DNA of 64,000 bases from Deltaproteobacteria bacterium (GTDB taxonomy: Bacteria > Desulfobacterota > Syntrophobacteria > Syntrophobacterales > Syntrophobacteraceae): the NCBI GenBank assembly GCA_021780695.1, contig JAJXYD010000023.1, forward strand, positions 41,825-105,824. The letters are read 5' to 3'. Each line of letters begins with the position of its first letter. The stretch's first letter is position 1. Below, in pieces: positions 27,359 to 36,122 of the stretch. The notes beneath the pieces are model-generated. The model was not told the origin of the DNA. It was given only the letters and a program-made list of their open reading frames with translations, and did no database searches. The position numbers and the translations under genes are program-made.

Positions 27359-27520
27359 GCGGCCTCGGGTAAAATTTTCGCCACACCGGTTCCGGTTCGA
27401 TTGTTTAGCAGGCTATGCAGGCAAAAAACTTCAGGGCGTAGTTTAATGCATACACATTTTAATGAGGTTAAGAGGCAAAGGCGGTTAATTTGGGAAGGCA
27501 AATCTTTAGGATAAGGAGGG

Positions 27521-27548
27521 GTGGGCACGACGGCGACCGTGCCCACCG
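27521..27548. terminator. Hairpin after the beta-helix gene
   Basis: Perfect ten-base inverted repeat GGTGGGCACG/CGTGCCCACC around ACGGCGAC. It lies 35 bases after the stop of the minus-strand beta-helix gene. There is no clear U-run on that strand, so termination strength is uncertain. Confidence 0.5.
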
Positions 27549-27582
27549 GAAAGTTTTTGGAAGTCGAGCCGGAAAAGCTCTT

Positions 27583-29556
27583 CTACTGCCCGATCAGATG
27601 GACCCCGGTGGGGGCGACCAGCTGGGTCTGAGAAGCGACCGTTTGCAGGCAATTGGGCATGAGGCCTTCGGTATAGCAAACCTGGGCCGGAATGTAGTGC
27701 ACATGCCCGGAGGTATCATTTCCGCCCGTAACATCGGGTCCGATAGCCGGAAAGGCGGTCGAGCCGAAGAAGGCGGGTTTGGCGCCGAGATACATGGAAC
27801 TGGGAAGCGTGTGATCAGAGGAGTTCGGATCCGTGTAGCCTCCGTAGCCCCAGTTGGTCGAGCCGTCGGCATAGGAATAGTCTCCCTGGATAATTCCCAA
27901 GGTATAAGACTCGGAGTTATCGGAACACCAGGGAGCGGCGGGGTAGCCGCTGGTGCCGCATTTGGAAGCCGTACCGGTGTCTCCTGCCCCACCGCCGCCA
28001 AAACCAAGCGAATAGCCGTAGGCCATTCCTTCGTAGGCGCGGTCGGCACTTTTGGACCAGACAATCATCTTGGTCATTTTCATCTGACTGAGGAGCTGGG
28101 AGCTTCCAATGACGTTGCCGGCGATGTTGGCGGCGGTACTCAGGTAATTTAGTTCAAGCGGCCTGTCAGCCTGATAGGCCCACCAGGCATTCACTCCTGA
28201 GGCACCCTCAGTGCCAACGGGAGAACATTGGATGGTTGCCCTGGTGTTATTGACGGGAGTACACACAAGGATCGACCCTGTAAACCAATTTCTGAAGTAT
28301 GTGTTATCGGAACTGCTTCCCCAGATGCTGTCCTCATCGGTCATGGCGGCCACATTGCCTTCCAGGAGATTGTACTCCGGGTGGGCCCCGTGGAAGGATA
28401 TGGGAGTCATGATTACATTCAGCGAATTTTGGTCAAAGTTGCCGTCCATATAGTTATAGGCCACCACATTGCCCGAGGCGCCCCATTCGAACATCACCGA
28501 TACGTGCAGACGCCTGAAGACGTTATTCTGGACAAGACAGGCCGAGGAAAAGTTTCTCAATGCCAGCTCCGAGTCGGTCGATCCCGAGGTATGGACGAAA
28601 CTGTCATGGAAATAGCTGTCGGAAACCGTGTCGTGGGTTGAGTAGTCAAGATCGACGTGATCGGCGTCCGAGTAGTTGCTTTCCACATTATTAATCCAAC
28701 AATTGTAAGTTGCCTCCAAACCGAAGTTGGCGGTAAGGCCGGTGTGGTTGTCATACATCTGCAGGCTCTCGACCCCCGCGTCATGAGTCGGGGAGTTGGT
28801 AACCAGTATGACCAGGGGCTTGAGGCTGCTCGAATAGGTGGTATTCATGGCAGGATCGATGCCGATCGTATTGCCCGACACCGAGGTCACGCGGGCGATC
28901 TGTCCAAGAGAGCGGATGCCGCCCATGCCGCCGTCGCACCATGTACATACGCCTGCCCCGCCGTACTGGGTTACGGGAACCGAGGAGTCGTTTAACTCGC
29001 TTAACCAGATGAGGCTGCCGGGGGCCAACCCCGAAAGAGACCCGGTGACGGTAAGGGAGGAAGAGCCCTTGGAGTCTCCTGCGGAAATAGCGACAGAATT
29101 GGTTGAACTTATCGCATTTGTACCATAGGGAGGGACATTGCCGCCAAATTCGACACCGATTCCCGTTCCGGTCATATTAAGGATCGTGCTTTGCGGCCCG
29201 GAACCGCGCAACGTCACATTGGAGGGGACATGGATCGTACTTGCGACTTTGAATGTGCCCGATCCCAGCAGAACCACCTGCCCCGAGGGACAACTCGACA
29301 GGGCGCTGTTTATAGCGCTCGATGCGTCGTTTGAACCATTGCCATAGGAAGAGGCCTGCAGGGTTTTATAAATCGTGGTCCTCGAGGGGATTCCACCGAT
29401 TACCCCCGCGCCCGACCAACTGATGACTCTCGAGGCCGGAAACGAATACTCCGCACGCCCCTTTGGGGGGCACACAACCGATAATGCCGTTAAGGCAAGC
29501 ACAATCACAGTGAACCTGATTATCTTGCCGCCGGCAGCAAACTTCTCTAACTTCAT
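27583..29556 (-). CDS. Secreted right-handed beta-helix protein, pectate-lyase-like
   Basis: 657 residues. A signal peptide (about 1-35) precedes a parallel beta-helix of GH28/pectate-lyase-3 type: NDASSAINSALSSCP, VVLLGSGTFKVASTIHVPSNVTLRGSG, then repeated coils with asparagine ladders (YNCWINNVESNYSD, SCLVQNNVFRRLHV). Catalytic residues cannot be assigned reliably. In a polymer locus this fits a lyase or hydrolase that trims or releases the chains, or a surface binder. Good AAGGAG before ATG 29556 and a likely sigma-54 promoter about 90-105 bases further upstream. No PEP-CTERM tail. Confidence 0.75.
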   Translation of the reverse strand: MKLEKFAAGGKIIRFTVIVLALTALSVVCPPKGRAEYSFPASRVISWSGAGVIGGIPSRTTIYKTLQASSYGNGSNDASSAINSALSSCPSGQVVLLGSGTFKVASTIHVPSNVTLRGSGPQSTILNMTGTGIGVEFGGNVPPYGTNAISSTNSVAISAGDSKGSSSLTVTGSLSGLAPGSLIWLSELNDSSVPVTQYGGAGVCTWCDGGMGGIRSLGQIARVTSVSGNTIGIDPAMNTTYSSSLKPLVILVTNSPTHDAGVESLQMYDNHTGLTANFGLEATYNCWINNVESNYSDADHVDLDYSTHDTVSDSYFHDSFVHTSGSTDSELALRNFSSACLVQNNVFRRLHVSVMFEWGASGNVVAYNYMDGNFDQNSLNVIMTPISFHGAHPEYNLLEGNVAAMTDEDSIWGSSSDNTYFRNWFTGSILVCTPVNNTRATIQCSPVGTEGASGVNAWWAYQADRPLELNYLSTAANIAGNVIGSSQLLSQMKMTKMIVWSKSADRAYEGMAYGYSLGFGGGGAGDTGTASKCGTSGYPAAPWCSDNSESYTLGIIQGDYSYADGSTNWGYGGYTDPNSSDHTLPSSMYLGAKPAFFGSTAFPAIGPDVTGGNDTSGHVHYIPAQVCYTEGLMPNCLQTVASQTQLVAPTGVHLIGQ

Positions 29557-29645
29557 TCAGTCTCCTTCTTGTAGATTTGCCAAACGTAGTCCAACTTCCT
29601 ATACGAAAATCATGCTTTGAGGAAAGCACGGTCGGATGGACGGAG

Positions 29646-29661
29646 AGCATGAAACATGCCA
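29646..29661 (-). promoter_or_regulatory. Sigma-54 (-24/-12) promoter for the beta-helix gene
   Basis: On the minus strand TGGCATGTTTCATGCT has GG and GC ten bases apart and 10 of 12 consensus positions. Expected transcription start is about 29635, some 80 bases before ATG 29556. A PrsR-type sigma-54 activator is encoded in the same window. Confidence 0.55.
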
Positions 29662-29736
29662 ATATTAAAATCCACACTCTCCACACGCCGGGCGAAACGG
29701 TAAGGAAGGAGACGCGATTTCGCGTGTTCCGCAAGG

Positions 29737-29760
29737 AGCCCATGGCAAGGGCCATGGGCT
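29737..29760 (+). terminator. Perfect hairpin with T-run
   Basis: AGCCCATGGC/GCCATGGGCT pairs over ten bases with an AAGG loop and is followed by T6 at 29765-29770 on the plus strand. On the minus strand it directly follows the stop of the GT14-like gene, so it may block read-through either way. Confidence 0.55.
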
Positions 29761-29768
29761 TGGATTTT

Positions 29769-30659
29769 TTATCCTTTCTTTTTTATCATTTCATCGATCC
29801 TTCGGACTTTTTCGGGATCGTTGTCGGAAAACTTGCGAGCAAAGAGCACTTCGCCGGGGCCGAAAGCATCGTTCATAACGACCTTATCGACGGCTTCGAA
29901 CAAAGCCAGATGTTTAGGTCCAATCATTGCGGGGTGGGGCCCACCGGCGGACCAGTCCATAAAGATCAAGTTTCTGTGAATACGCTCCCTGAAGGGAGAA
30001 TTTCCCAAAATGGTCTGAAAGAGCATTTCTTCGGCACAGGAGATATGTTTAAAGTAATTAACAATTGAATCGTTATCTTTTACAAAGGAAAGGATGTATC
30101 GACAGGCATCTTTTGTAAGCGCCCACCACGTGCTTCCCCCCCAGGGGACTAACCCATTGAGATACTTTTTATGATCCCGGCCGGCCAGGTTCATTTTACC
30201 AAGGACTCTTACGATGAATTTGCCAAGAGGCCTGGTCGAGGGAAGACACATTTTGTTTATTCGCGCCAGTGGAAATCCGGCCTCCAGATTGGGCATTCTT
30301 ACCATACTAATGAATTCAGTACCTTTTTTTCTGAGAAGAAAGTCGTGGATATATTCGGTACTTCTAATGGGATAGTCGCTTCCGCTAAAAAGAACCAGGT
30401 AATCATAATTTAATGAATTATTTAAGGCCTCTCGGATAAGAAGCAAAATAGCTTCCACCATCGAGTATTCTCCCCAATAAACAGGAAGTCTATATTTAGT
30501 AAAAAAAACATTTTCGCCGATAATGTTACTAAAATCATCAATATTACTTTTTAGATCGACATGAATAAAAAATGAGGAATCAGCGCAGGTTATTTTAGAA
30601 ATCATTTTTTTTAGATGGTTTGGATTGTTATAGGCTGTAATAAGATAGGCTATTTTCAT
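29769..30659 (-). CDS. Beta-1,6-GlcNAc transferase family (GT14) protein
   Basis: About 296 residues beginning MKIAYLITAYNNPNHLKKM, the opening of core-2/I-branching glycosyltransferases. FIHVDLKS, YLVLFSGSDYPIRS and WGGSTWWALTKDACRYIL are typical of the bacterial members. It probably adds a branch sugar. Its DNA is visibly more AT-rich than its neighbours, as is the 30 bases before it, which suggests recent acquisition. The frame is also open to ATG 30671 and 30689; the choice of 30659 rests on the conserved beginning. Confidence 0.78.
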   Translation of the reverse strand: MKIAYLITAYNNPNHLKKMISKITCADSSFFIHVDLKSNIDDFSNIIGENVFFTKYRLPVYWGEYSMVEAILLLIREALNNSLNYDYLVLFSGSDYPIRSTEYIHDFLLRKKGTEFISMVRMPNLEAGFPLARINKMCLPSTRPLGKFIVRVLGKMNLAGRDHKKYLNGLVPWGGSTWWALTKDACRYILSFVKDNDSIVNYFKHISCAEEMLFQTILGNSPFRERIHRNLIFMDWSAGGPHPAMIGPKHLALFEAVDKVVMNDAFGPGEVLFARKFSDNDPEKVRRIDEMIKKKG

Positions 30660-30699
30660 ATTTTTATCCATATATATATTTATAATCATATTATACTAT

Positions 30700-32532
30700 T
30701 TAATATTGTGTTGTTTCCAGTAAACTTCTATGAATAAGCTCAGCGGTTATAAGCTGATGTATTTGCGTAGTATAATTGGCAACGCCTCTTATATGATCCG
30801 TTACGATTTTACGGACCCGATTGCCGTTGAGGTAGGGTCTTCCAAGACTTACAGGGTCCAGCAAGATATCTTTAACATAGGTGGAGAGTTCCTTTCGGTA
30901 CCAGAGGCGGAAATGGTAGAATTTCTGCCTGCCGAGGAAGAGGTTTTCCAGATGTAAATGTGAGAATAAATTATCAATTTTTGCCAGCCACTGGGGCATG
31001 CCATAATCGTATGCATACTCGGCCTTGTATGTAAATTCACGGTAGAAGCGCAAAAGGTCCGAGACAAGCGGCAGGGGAGCAGAGCAAAGTCCCCGGTCGG
31101 TGGGGATTTTTCCAAGCCGCTTGGAGGCCTCCCCAATGAGGCGAAGGGGAACATCGGGGCCATCGAGCAAGCGTAAGGGGGCACGGTATGCCAGGGCTAC
31201 CAGATCGTTATCCAGGTAGGGAGAACGCATCGTGAGGCAAGACTGTTCGACCGAGAGGCGGCCGTAATGGTGCCAGGGGGTTTGTTTAAAGGCGATGAAT
31301 GTCAGGTTGTGGCCCCCGCGCTCGGCTTGATAGGTTCCAAAGGATTTGGAGACGAGGGCGGCGAATTGAGGCTCAAAAAGCTCGGGGCAGGTACTGCCGG
31401 GCTTAAAGGCCACGTGTCTCCTAAGGATCTCCGAGCCGTAGTTTCCGGTAAGACGCACGGGGGCAAGGCGGGCGGCGAGACTGTTGACATAGAGTTCCAC
31501 GGCCCCTGAGACATCCATGGTTCCATCGGAGATGAAGACGCATTTTCCGGCCAACTCGGGAAACCTGGCGAAAAAGGAGGGGCCGACCGAAATGGTCTCA
31601 TGGGACTGCCCGCACACTCTTGCAACCCGCCTTGCGATTTTTAGGTCCAGGCAGTCGCGGTATGGGCCGCAAAACGTGTAGCAGGGCAGCTTTACGGAAG
31701 GCGCCTCCACCCGTGTCATAATCATGCGGCCGTCCAGGCCTCCGGTAAGAGACATTGCAACGGGGCTTTTTGCCCGCAGATACCGTGGAAGTATGCGGGA
31801 AAAGGCATCACGAAAGGTTGTGTAGTACTCCTCAGGGCTTAGGATTTCCTGGTCTTCCCATGTGGAGGCGGTAAAGTAGGCAAGTTTTCGGGGACCTTCC
31901 AGGCAATCGAAAATCCAGCAGGAGCCGGGCGGAAGCAAAGCGATGGAGGAAAACAAAGTCCGGTTTCCCAATACGCAACCGCAGGAGAAGGTTTGCGCGA
32001 GGCAAGCGTAGTCGAGCCGGCGCAATTCCGGCAGGATAGCCAAGAGCCACTTGGCCTCGGAGGAAAAATAGAAACCGTCTTTATTTTGATGATAATAAAT
32101 CCGGCCAAGGCCGTAGCGGTCATTAAAGAGGAGGATTCGCCCGTTTCGAAAGTCGGCGAGAATGCCTGAAAACCATCCATTTAGTTTTTCCAGAAACCGC
32201 GTCCCTTTTTCTTCGTAGAGGTGGACCAGGTAGCGGGCATCGCCGGATTTGCACTCATGCCCCTTAGCCCGAAGAAGATCGATCTCGCAAGGTTCCGTAA
32301 ACTCTTCGCCTGAAAATATCAGGCAGACGTCCCGGGTTTCGTTCCAGACGGGCATACAGGCGGAAAAGGAGCTTTTGTGCGATGTCCACCCCACCTTTAG
32401 CCGCGGATTTTCAAATAGGGCAACACCCGTTAGGTAATCGGGGCCATGCTTCATGCAGGAGGCCTTAAGCTCCGCCGGATCGCAACTTTTCTCATGGCGT
32501 CCGCCGCCGATTATTCCAAAGATACCGGGCAT
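30700..32532 (-). CDS. Asparagine-synthetase-like protein lacking the glutaminase cysteine
   Basis: 610 residues with the class II amidotransferase plus synthetase plan. The N terminus reads MPGIFG where active enzymes read MCGI, so the glutaminase nucleophile Cys is missing. The synthetase loop is LTGGLDGR rather than SGGLDSS, changing ATP-pyrophosphatase residues. Such proteins occur in polysaccharide loci and may have lost or changed activity, for example adding an amine other than ammonia. It is 40 bases upstream of the GT14-like gene and 21 bases downstream of the GNAT-like gene. Confidence 0.75.
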   Translation of the reverse strand: MPGIFGIIGGGRHEKSCDPAELKASCMKHGPDYLTGVALFENPRLKVGWTSHKSSFSACMPVWNETRDVCLIFSGEEFTEPCEIDLLRAKGHECKSGDARYLVHLYEEKGTRFLEKLNGWFSGILADFRNGRILLFNDRYGLGRIYYHQNKDGFYFSSEAKWLLAILPELRRLDYACLAQTFSCGCVLGNRTLFSSIALLPPGSCWIFDCLEGPRKLAYFTASTWEDQEILSPEEYYTTFRDAFSRILPRYLRAKSPVAMSLTGGLDGRMIMTRVEAPSVKLPCYTFCGPYRDCLDLKIARRVARVCGQSHETISVGPSFFARFPELAGKCVFISDGTMDVSGAVELYVNSLAARLAPVRLTGNYGSEILRRHVAFKPGSTCPELFEPQFAALVSKSFGTYQAERGGHNLTFIAFKQTPWHHYGRLSVEQSCLTMRSPYLDNDLVALAYRAPLRLLDGPDVPLRLIGEASKRLGKIPTDRGLCSAPLPLVSDLLRFYREFTYKAEYAYDYGMPQWLAKIDNLFSHLHLENLFLGRQKFYHFRLWYRKELSTYVKDILLDPVSLGRPYLNGNRVRKIVTDHIRGVANYTTQIHQLITAELIHRSLLETTQY

Positions 32533-32553
32533 GGCAATGGCCTTTCGCCTCTT

Positions 32554-33444
32554 TTACTTTAGGATCTTTGCGCACCGTTTGGTGCGAATCCGTCGCAATC
32601 CGGCCAGAATGGGTTCAGGGATACGCTGGGCAAACCTTTTGTGGAGGCCAAAACGAAAGGAAAGGGAGCCCAGGGCCGTTAGAGGAACGTAATAGCGGGG
32701 CACATTGAAGGGCTCAAAGGCGTTGCGCTCCTTAAAGTCGATTATGCCGTCCCTGTGCTTATTTCCGTAGGTATATCTGGAGTATACGAGATAGGAAATC
32801 GAACGGTTCGCACACGACTTGACAGCCTGCGCCAAAAGGGCGTTGGTAGGGGCCTTGTCTCTATGCCCGATCATGGAAATTATGTTCATCATCCCGGCCT
32901 GGATTCGCCTCTCATCGTGGACCAGCTTTATAAATCCAATAAGGCGGCCTTCCCAAAAGGCCCCGATGAAGATAGAGCTCTCAAGGAAGGTAGCCTCATC
33001 GCGATAGACGGTCTCCAGACCTTTACCGTAGTGTGCAAAGGGTCGTCCCTGACGAACCGGGCTTTCGTTATAGACCTCCCATATTCCCCTTACGAGTTTT
33101 TCGTCGAAGGGGACCTCGCATACGATAACCCCTTTTTTCTGCGCCTGTTTGGCCTTATTGCGGGCCTTGAACCCGATCTGTTCCTTCCACCAGTGCTCGA
33201 AGGTGGTAACCCGCAGCACGGCCAGGTTGTCCCACTCCATGGGGAAATCATACAGAGGAGAGGCCTGAGGCAATCTTTGCAGGAAGGTAAACAGATCGAC
33301 CCTGGCGCCGCACCCGCGCAGTTTTTCGAGCATCCTGCGCGGTTCATCGAGAAATTGAAACGAGTCGGCCTCAAGGCGGGCTATCCGCAATAGCCGGCCT
33401 TCAATCCTTACCTGGACGCCACACAGGGTTTTTAGGAAACCCAT
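32554..33444 (-). CDS. GNAT/FemAB-like transferase
   Basis: 296 residues, cytoplasmic. The C-terminal half shows a GNAT-type core (IFIGAFWEGRLIGFIKLV) and a basic FKARNKAKQAQKKG helix near 125-138 as in FemAB relatives. It ends with a fairly basic tail. It leads the short unit with the asparagine-synthetase-like and GT14-like genes. It may N-acylate a sugar or aminoacylate it; nothing decides this from the sequence. Confidence 0.6.
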   Translation of the reverse strand: MGFLKTLCGVQVRIEGRLLRIARLEADSFQFLDEPRRMLEKLRGCGARVDLFTFLQRLPQASPLYDFPMEWDNLAVLRVTTFEHWWKEQIGFKARNKAKQAQKKGVIVCEVPFDEKLVRGIWEVYNESPVRQGRPFAHYGKGLETVYRDEATFLESSIFIGAFWEGRLIGFIKLVHDERRIQAGMMNIISMIGHRDKAPTNALLAQAVKSCANRSISYLVYSRYTYGNKHRDGIIDFKERNAFEPFNVPRYYVPLTALGSLSFRFGLHKRFAQRIPEPILAGLRRIRTKRCAKILK

Positions 33445-33581
33445 AACGATAGAACCACCCTTTGGGGTAAGACCTTCAAGGAGTAAAAGCAGACCACGGA
33501 GGCACAGAGGACTCTTTGCGCCACTGGTTCAAACCCAAAAGATAGAGGAGAAGATTTAATATTCGAGCGGCCGCTGGAGGT

Positions 33582-33777
33582 GAATGTTGTTGATTTAGGC
33601 TCACGCGAAGACGCGAAGACGCGAAGACGCGAAAAAAGAGATCAAAGAGACACAACAGGAAAGGTGTCCGGATAGACCTGAGCGATCCAGGCTTTAATCA
33701 GCCACCCAAGACCGGTCCGAAATCGCGCTTTTTGCGGGTTCCATTTTCACGGCTTCGCGTGGGACAAACAGAGCTTA
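33582..33777 (+). repeat. 190-base intergenic repeat, copy 2
   Basis: Direct repeat of 21401-21588, about 12.2 kb apart. It has one more octamer (ACGCGAAG) than copy 1 and a few substitutions elsewhere. The two copies bracket a dozen polysaccharide genes from the YdcF-like to the GNAT-like gene and could recombine. Confidence 0.85.
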
Positions 33778-33894
33778 CTAAGACCGTCATTGATTACCGA
33801 ACATATACCGTGCCTACAAATCGTTGGTGGGCAACGCTCGCGCCTTTTACCACCCTACTCGCAATGTTCGGTTACTTATGCATTTCTTAGTAAG
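33774..33894. repeat. 121-base element with terminal inverted repeats
   Basis: Ends are CTTACTAAGA (33774-33783) and TCTTAGTAAG (33885-33894), exact inverses. Inside them ACCGAACAT (33796-33804) is inverted as ATGTTCGGT (33863-33872 region). It has no open frame. The structure is like a miniature transposable element or the footprint of a removed one; a large hairpin of another kind is possible. Confidence 0.55.
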
Positions 33895-33939
33895 TCAACA
33901 GTATTGCCGCTAGAGGTTTACCGGCGGCTTAACCTATTC

Positions 33940-34803
33940 TTAAAAAAATAGTTTTGCCTTGAGTCTTCTCAATTGCTCGGCGCGGATAAAGCGCATGAGA
34001 TCAACAGGGATCGGTCTTTTATCAATACGAATCGAAGACCACACATATCCCGAGATAATAAGGAGACCTCGCAAAACATAGGGCTTTCCCAAGGACTGGT
34101 AGAAGGCTCTAAAGAGCTCCCAAAGCGGATGGTTGCCGCAACGGTAATCTTTTTGGCCCTGTTTGAAATGCAGGCGCAAACCGCTCCAGTTTCCCGCGCC
34201 CATCGTGCGGTGATGACGGAAAGTTTTTCCGGTAAAGGTACGGGTCTGCCAGCCAAACATCCTGGCGGTCGTAACGGCCACCCAGTCTATCCCGCCTTCT
34301 TTTATCGGCTTATAGCCGCCGATTTGTTCAAAACAGCGCCGTCTGAAAAGCTGGCACTGTCCCGAGACGTGCTCGATGTTGGTAAAGCGGTAATCGTAGC
34401 GTCCGCCCTCTTCGATAAAAGCGGTACCGGCAACTCCCAGGCGCGGGTTTTGCTCAAATCTTGCCAGCAGATATTCGAAGTAATCGGGCGGGAAAGTGAT
34501 ATCCGCATCGAGGTTTCCTATTATATCGTAGTCTATCCCGGCAAGAAGCCGGAGCCCGGCGTCAAAGGCCTCGACCTTGGCCGCGAAATTGCGCTCCCGG
34601 TTTTCATCGAGTCGTATAAATTGGATAAAGTCGCGGCCTTTAGCGTGAGCGCGCACGATTTTGTCCGTGCGGTCGGTGGAACCGTCGCTCACGATGATCC
34701 ATTTACGGGGCGCAAGGCTTTGGGAGACAACCGATCCGATCACAGCCTCGATGTAGTCTTGCTCATTTTTGGCTGGAGTGATCAAAACGTAGGAATATCG
34801 CAT
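33940..34803 (-). CDS. Family 2 glycosyltransferase
   Basis: 287 residues, GT-A fold. It starts MRYSYVLITPAKNEQDYIEAVI, with IIVSDGSTDRTDKI, IGNLDADITFPPDYFE (the DxD) and HVSGQCQLFRRRCFEQIGG. A hydrophobic stretch near residues 235-255 (YVLRGLLIISGYVWSS) may tether it to the membrane. ATG 34803 has GTGAGGGC upstream; the frame is open from 34818. The nearest neighbour is the glycosidase-like gene, 60 bases upstream. Confidence 0.84.
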   Translation of the reverse strand: MRYSYVLITPAKNEQDYIEAVIGSVVSQSLAPRKWIIVSDGSTDRTDKIVRAHAKGRDFIQFIRLDENRERNFAAKVEAFDAGLRLLAGIDYDIIGNLDADITFPPDYFEYLLARFEQNPRLGVAGTAFIEEGGRYDYRFTNIEHVSGQCQLFRRRCFEQIGGYKPIKEGGIDWVAVTTARMFGWQTRTFTGKTFRHHRTMGAGNWSGLRLHFKQGQKDYRCGNHPLWELFRAFYQSLGKPYVLRGLLIISGYVWSSIRIDKRPIPVDLMRFIRAEQLRRLKAKLFF

Positions 34804-34863
34804 TGGATATGCCCTCACGGATAGTTTTAAAGGCTTTCGGCAAATATTTTTTATAATTGGGGC

Positions 34864-36018
34864 TCACAGTTTGGAGAGCAGGCAGGCGAGAGCCCTGTAC
34901 ATAGTGGCTTGCCCCCAATGGATGAGGGGGACTTTGGCCTTGAGACCAAAGGGGTAGAGCCGGTAATAGAAATGGCCGTCTTCGTCCTGCATGTTCTCGA
35001 TGGTCCAGTCGGCGACTTTGCGCGCAAGGATCAAACAGTCGGGAAGTTCCCCGCAAAAAAAGGTAAGGGTTTCGATCGACTGGGAAGCGCATTGGATATC
35101 CAGCGGATAGGATCTTTTACAGTAATATCTTGGGAAGCCGTCATCGCGTATGAATGTATTCCGGTAGTACTCGATGCCCTTTGCGAGGTTTTGCTGAAAA
35201 GAGAGGTCACCGGAGTAGCGGGCATATCTTTTGAGGCTGTCCAAATTGTAGCCTGTATGAAAGTTATCGACCCAACGGCAGTTGTTTTTTTCCGCATAGT
35301 ACCAGGCTCCATCGCCCAGTTGCCTGGAGCAGGAATATTGCATGGCCTCGCGGGCTACCTCAAGGGCCCGGTCGTCGCGGGTGTATTGGGCCGCGCCCGC
35401 CAGAAAGGCCGCGCCGATCATATTGGCATTGTGAATGGAGCCCTGTCCCGTTGCCGTGTAGCTGATACAGGCTCCAGTCAATGTCTTTTCTCTTGGAATC
35501 ATTTTCATCCAGCGGCTGGCGCTTTTAATAACTTCCAGGTGGCGCTCGATGCCGAAAAGCTCGTAGGCCTCCAAAAATACCTGGCCTGTCAAGCCGGTCC
35601 AAACGGCCGTAGACTCATAGCCCGCTCTTCTGCCGCCCCGGCTTGCGTAATCGAAAAGATATCCCCAGCTGTGGTCCTGGTAGTTTGGAGACTTGTTGCG
35701 GTCCATCCATTCGAGACAGTCGAGGGCTTTAGCCTTGTAGAGGGGCTCCCGGGTGCGCCTATACCTTTCCAGGTAGCCCCAGGCCGCATAGCTTCTGCCC
35801 TGGGCGGATTCAAGGGGCTTTATACCCATAAGGGGCCTCAGGTTAACCGGACTTTGCCTTCCAATCTGCTGAAGGATTCTTTCCAGAAGGGTATTTTTAA
35901 AGGTTAAAGGCCTCAAAAAGGATGTCAACCCATCGGAGGGATCATAGCCTTTGTAGTTGTGTTGTTCGATCCACCGCTCCACCTTGTTAAGGCTCGCCTC
36001 TACTTTTAGCTTGAACAT
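34864..36018 (-). CDS. Six-hairpin glycosidase-like protein
   Basis: 384 residues made of repeating helical hairpins with aromatic and glycine turns (GRSYAAWGYLERYRR, AYESTAVWTGLTGQVFLEAYE-like, VDNFHTGYNLDSLKRYAR), characteristic of alpha/alpha barrels such as GlcNAc-2-epimerase and GH88-type proteins. No signal peptide is seen, so it is cytoplasmic. It may edit or isomerise sugar intermediates or degrade misassembled chains. I do not recognise the exact family. Neighbours on either side are glycosyltransferase and FemAB-like genes on the same strand. Confidence 0.55.
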   Translation of the reverse strand: MFKLKVEASLNKVERWIEQHNYKGYDPSDGLTSFLRPLTFKNTLLERILQQIGRQSPVNLRPLMGIKPLESAQGRSYAAWGYLERYRRTREPLYKAKALDCLEWMDRNKSPNYQDHSWGYLFDYASRGGRRAGYESTAVWTGLTGQVFLEAYELFGIERHLEVIKSASRWMKMIPREKTLTGACISYTATGQGSIHNANMIGAAFLAGAAQYTRDDRALEVAREAMQYSCSRQLGDGAWYYAEKNNCRWVDNFHTGYNLDSLKRYARYSGDLSFQQNLAKGIEYYRNTFIRDDGFPRYYCKRSYPLDIQCASQSIETLTFFCGELPDCLILARKVADWTIENMQDEDGHFYYRLYPFGLKAKVPLIHWGQATMYRALACLLSKL

Positions 36019-36122
36019 GTCTTTTTTCCTTGCCCGGTGACCGGAGGTCGACGCGGCGGATGGGGCTAAAACAGGGTTTGAGAAATTACAAGGTTTTCAA
36101 GCCCAAGGAGCACACCTTTTTT

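Larger units (their letters stand above)
33445..33939. other. 495-base gene-free region with repeat and inverted repeat
   Basis: Holds the second 190-base repeat (33582-33777) followed at once by a 121-base inverted-repeat element (33774-33894). No gene. It divides two groups of polysaccharide genes. Confidence 0.6.
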
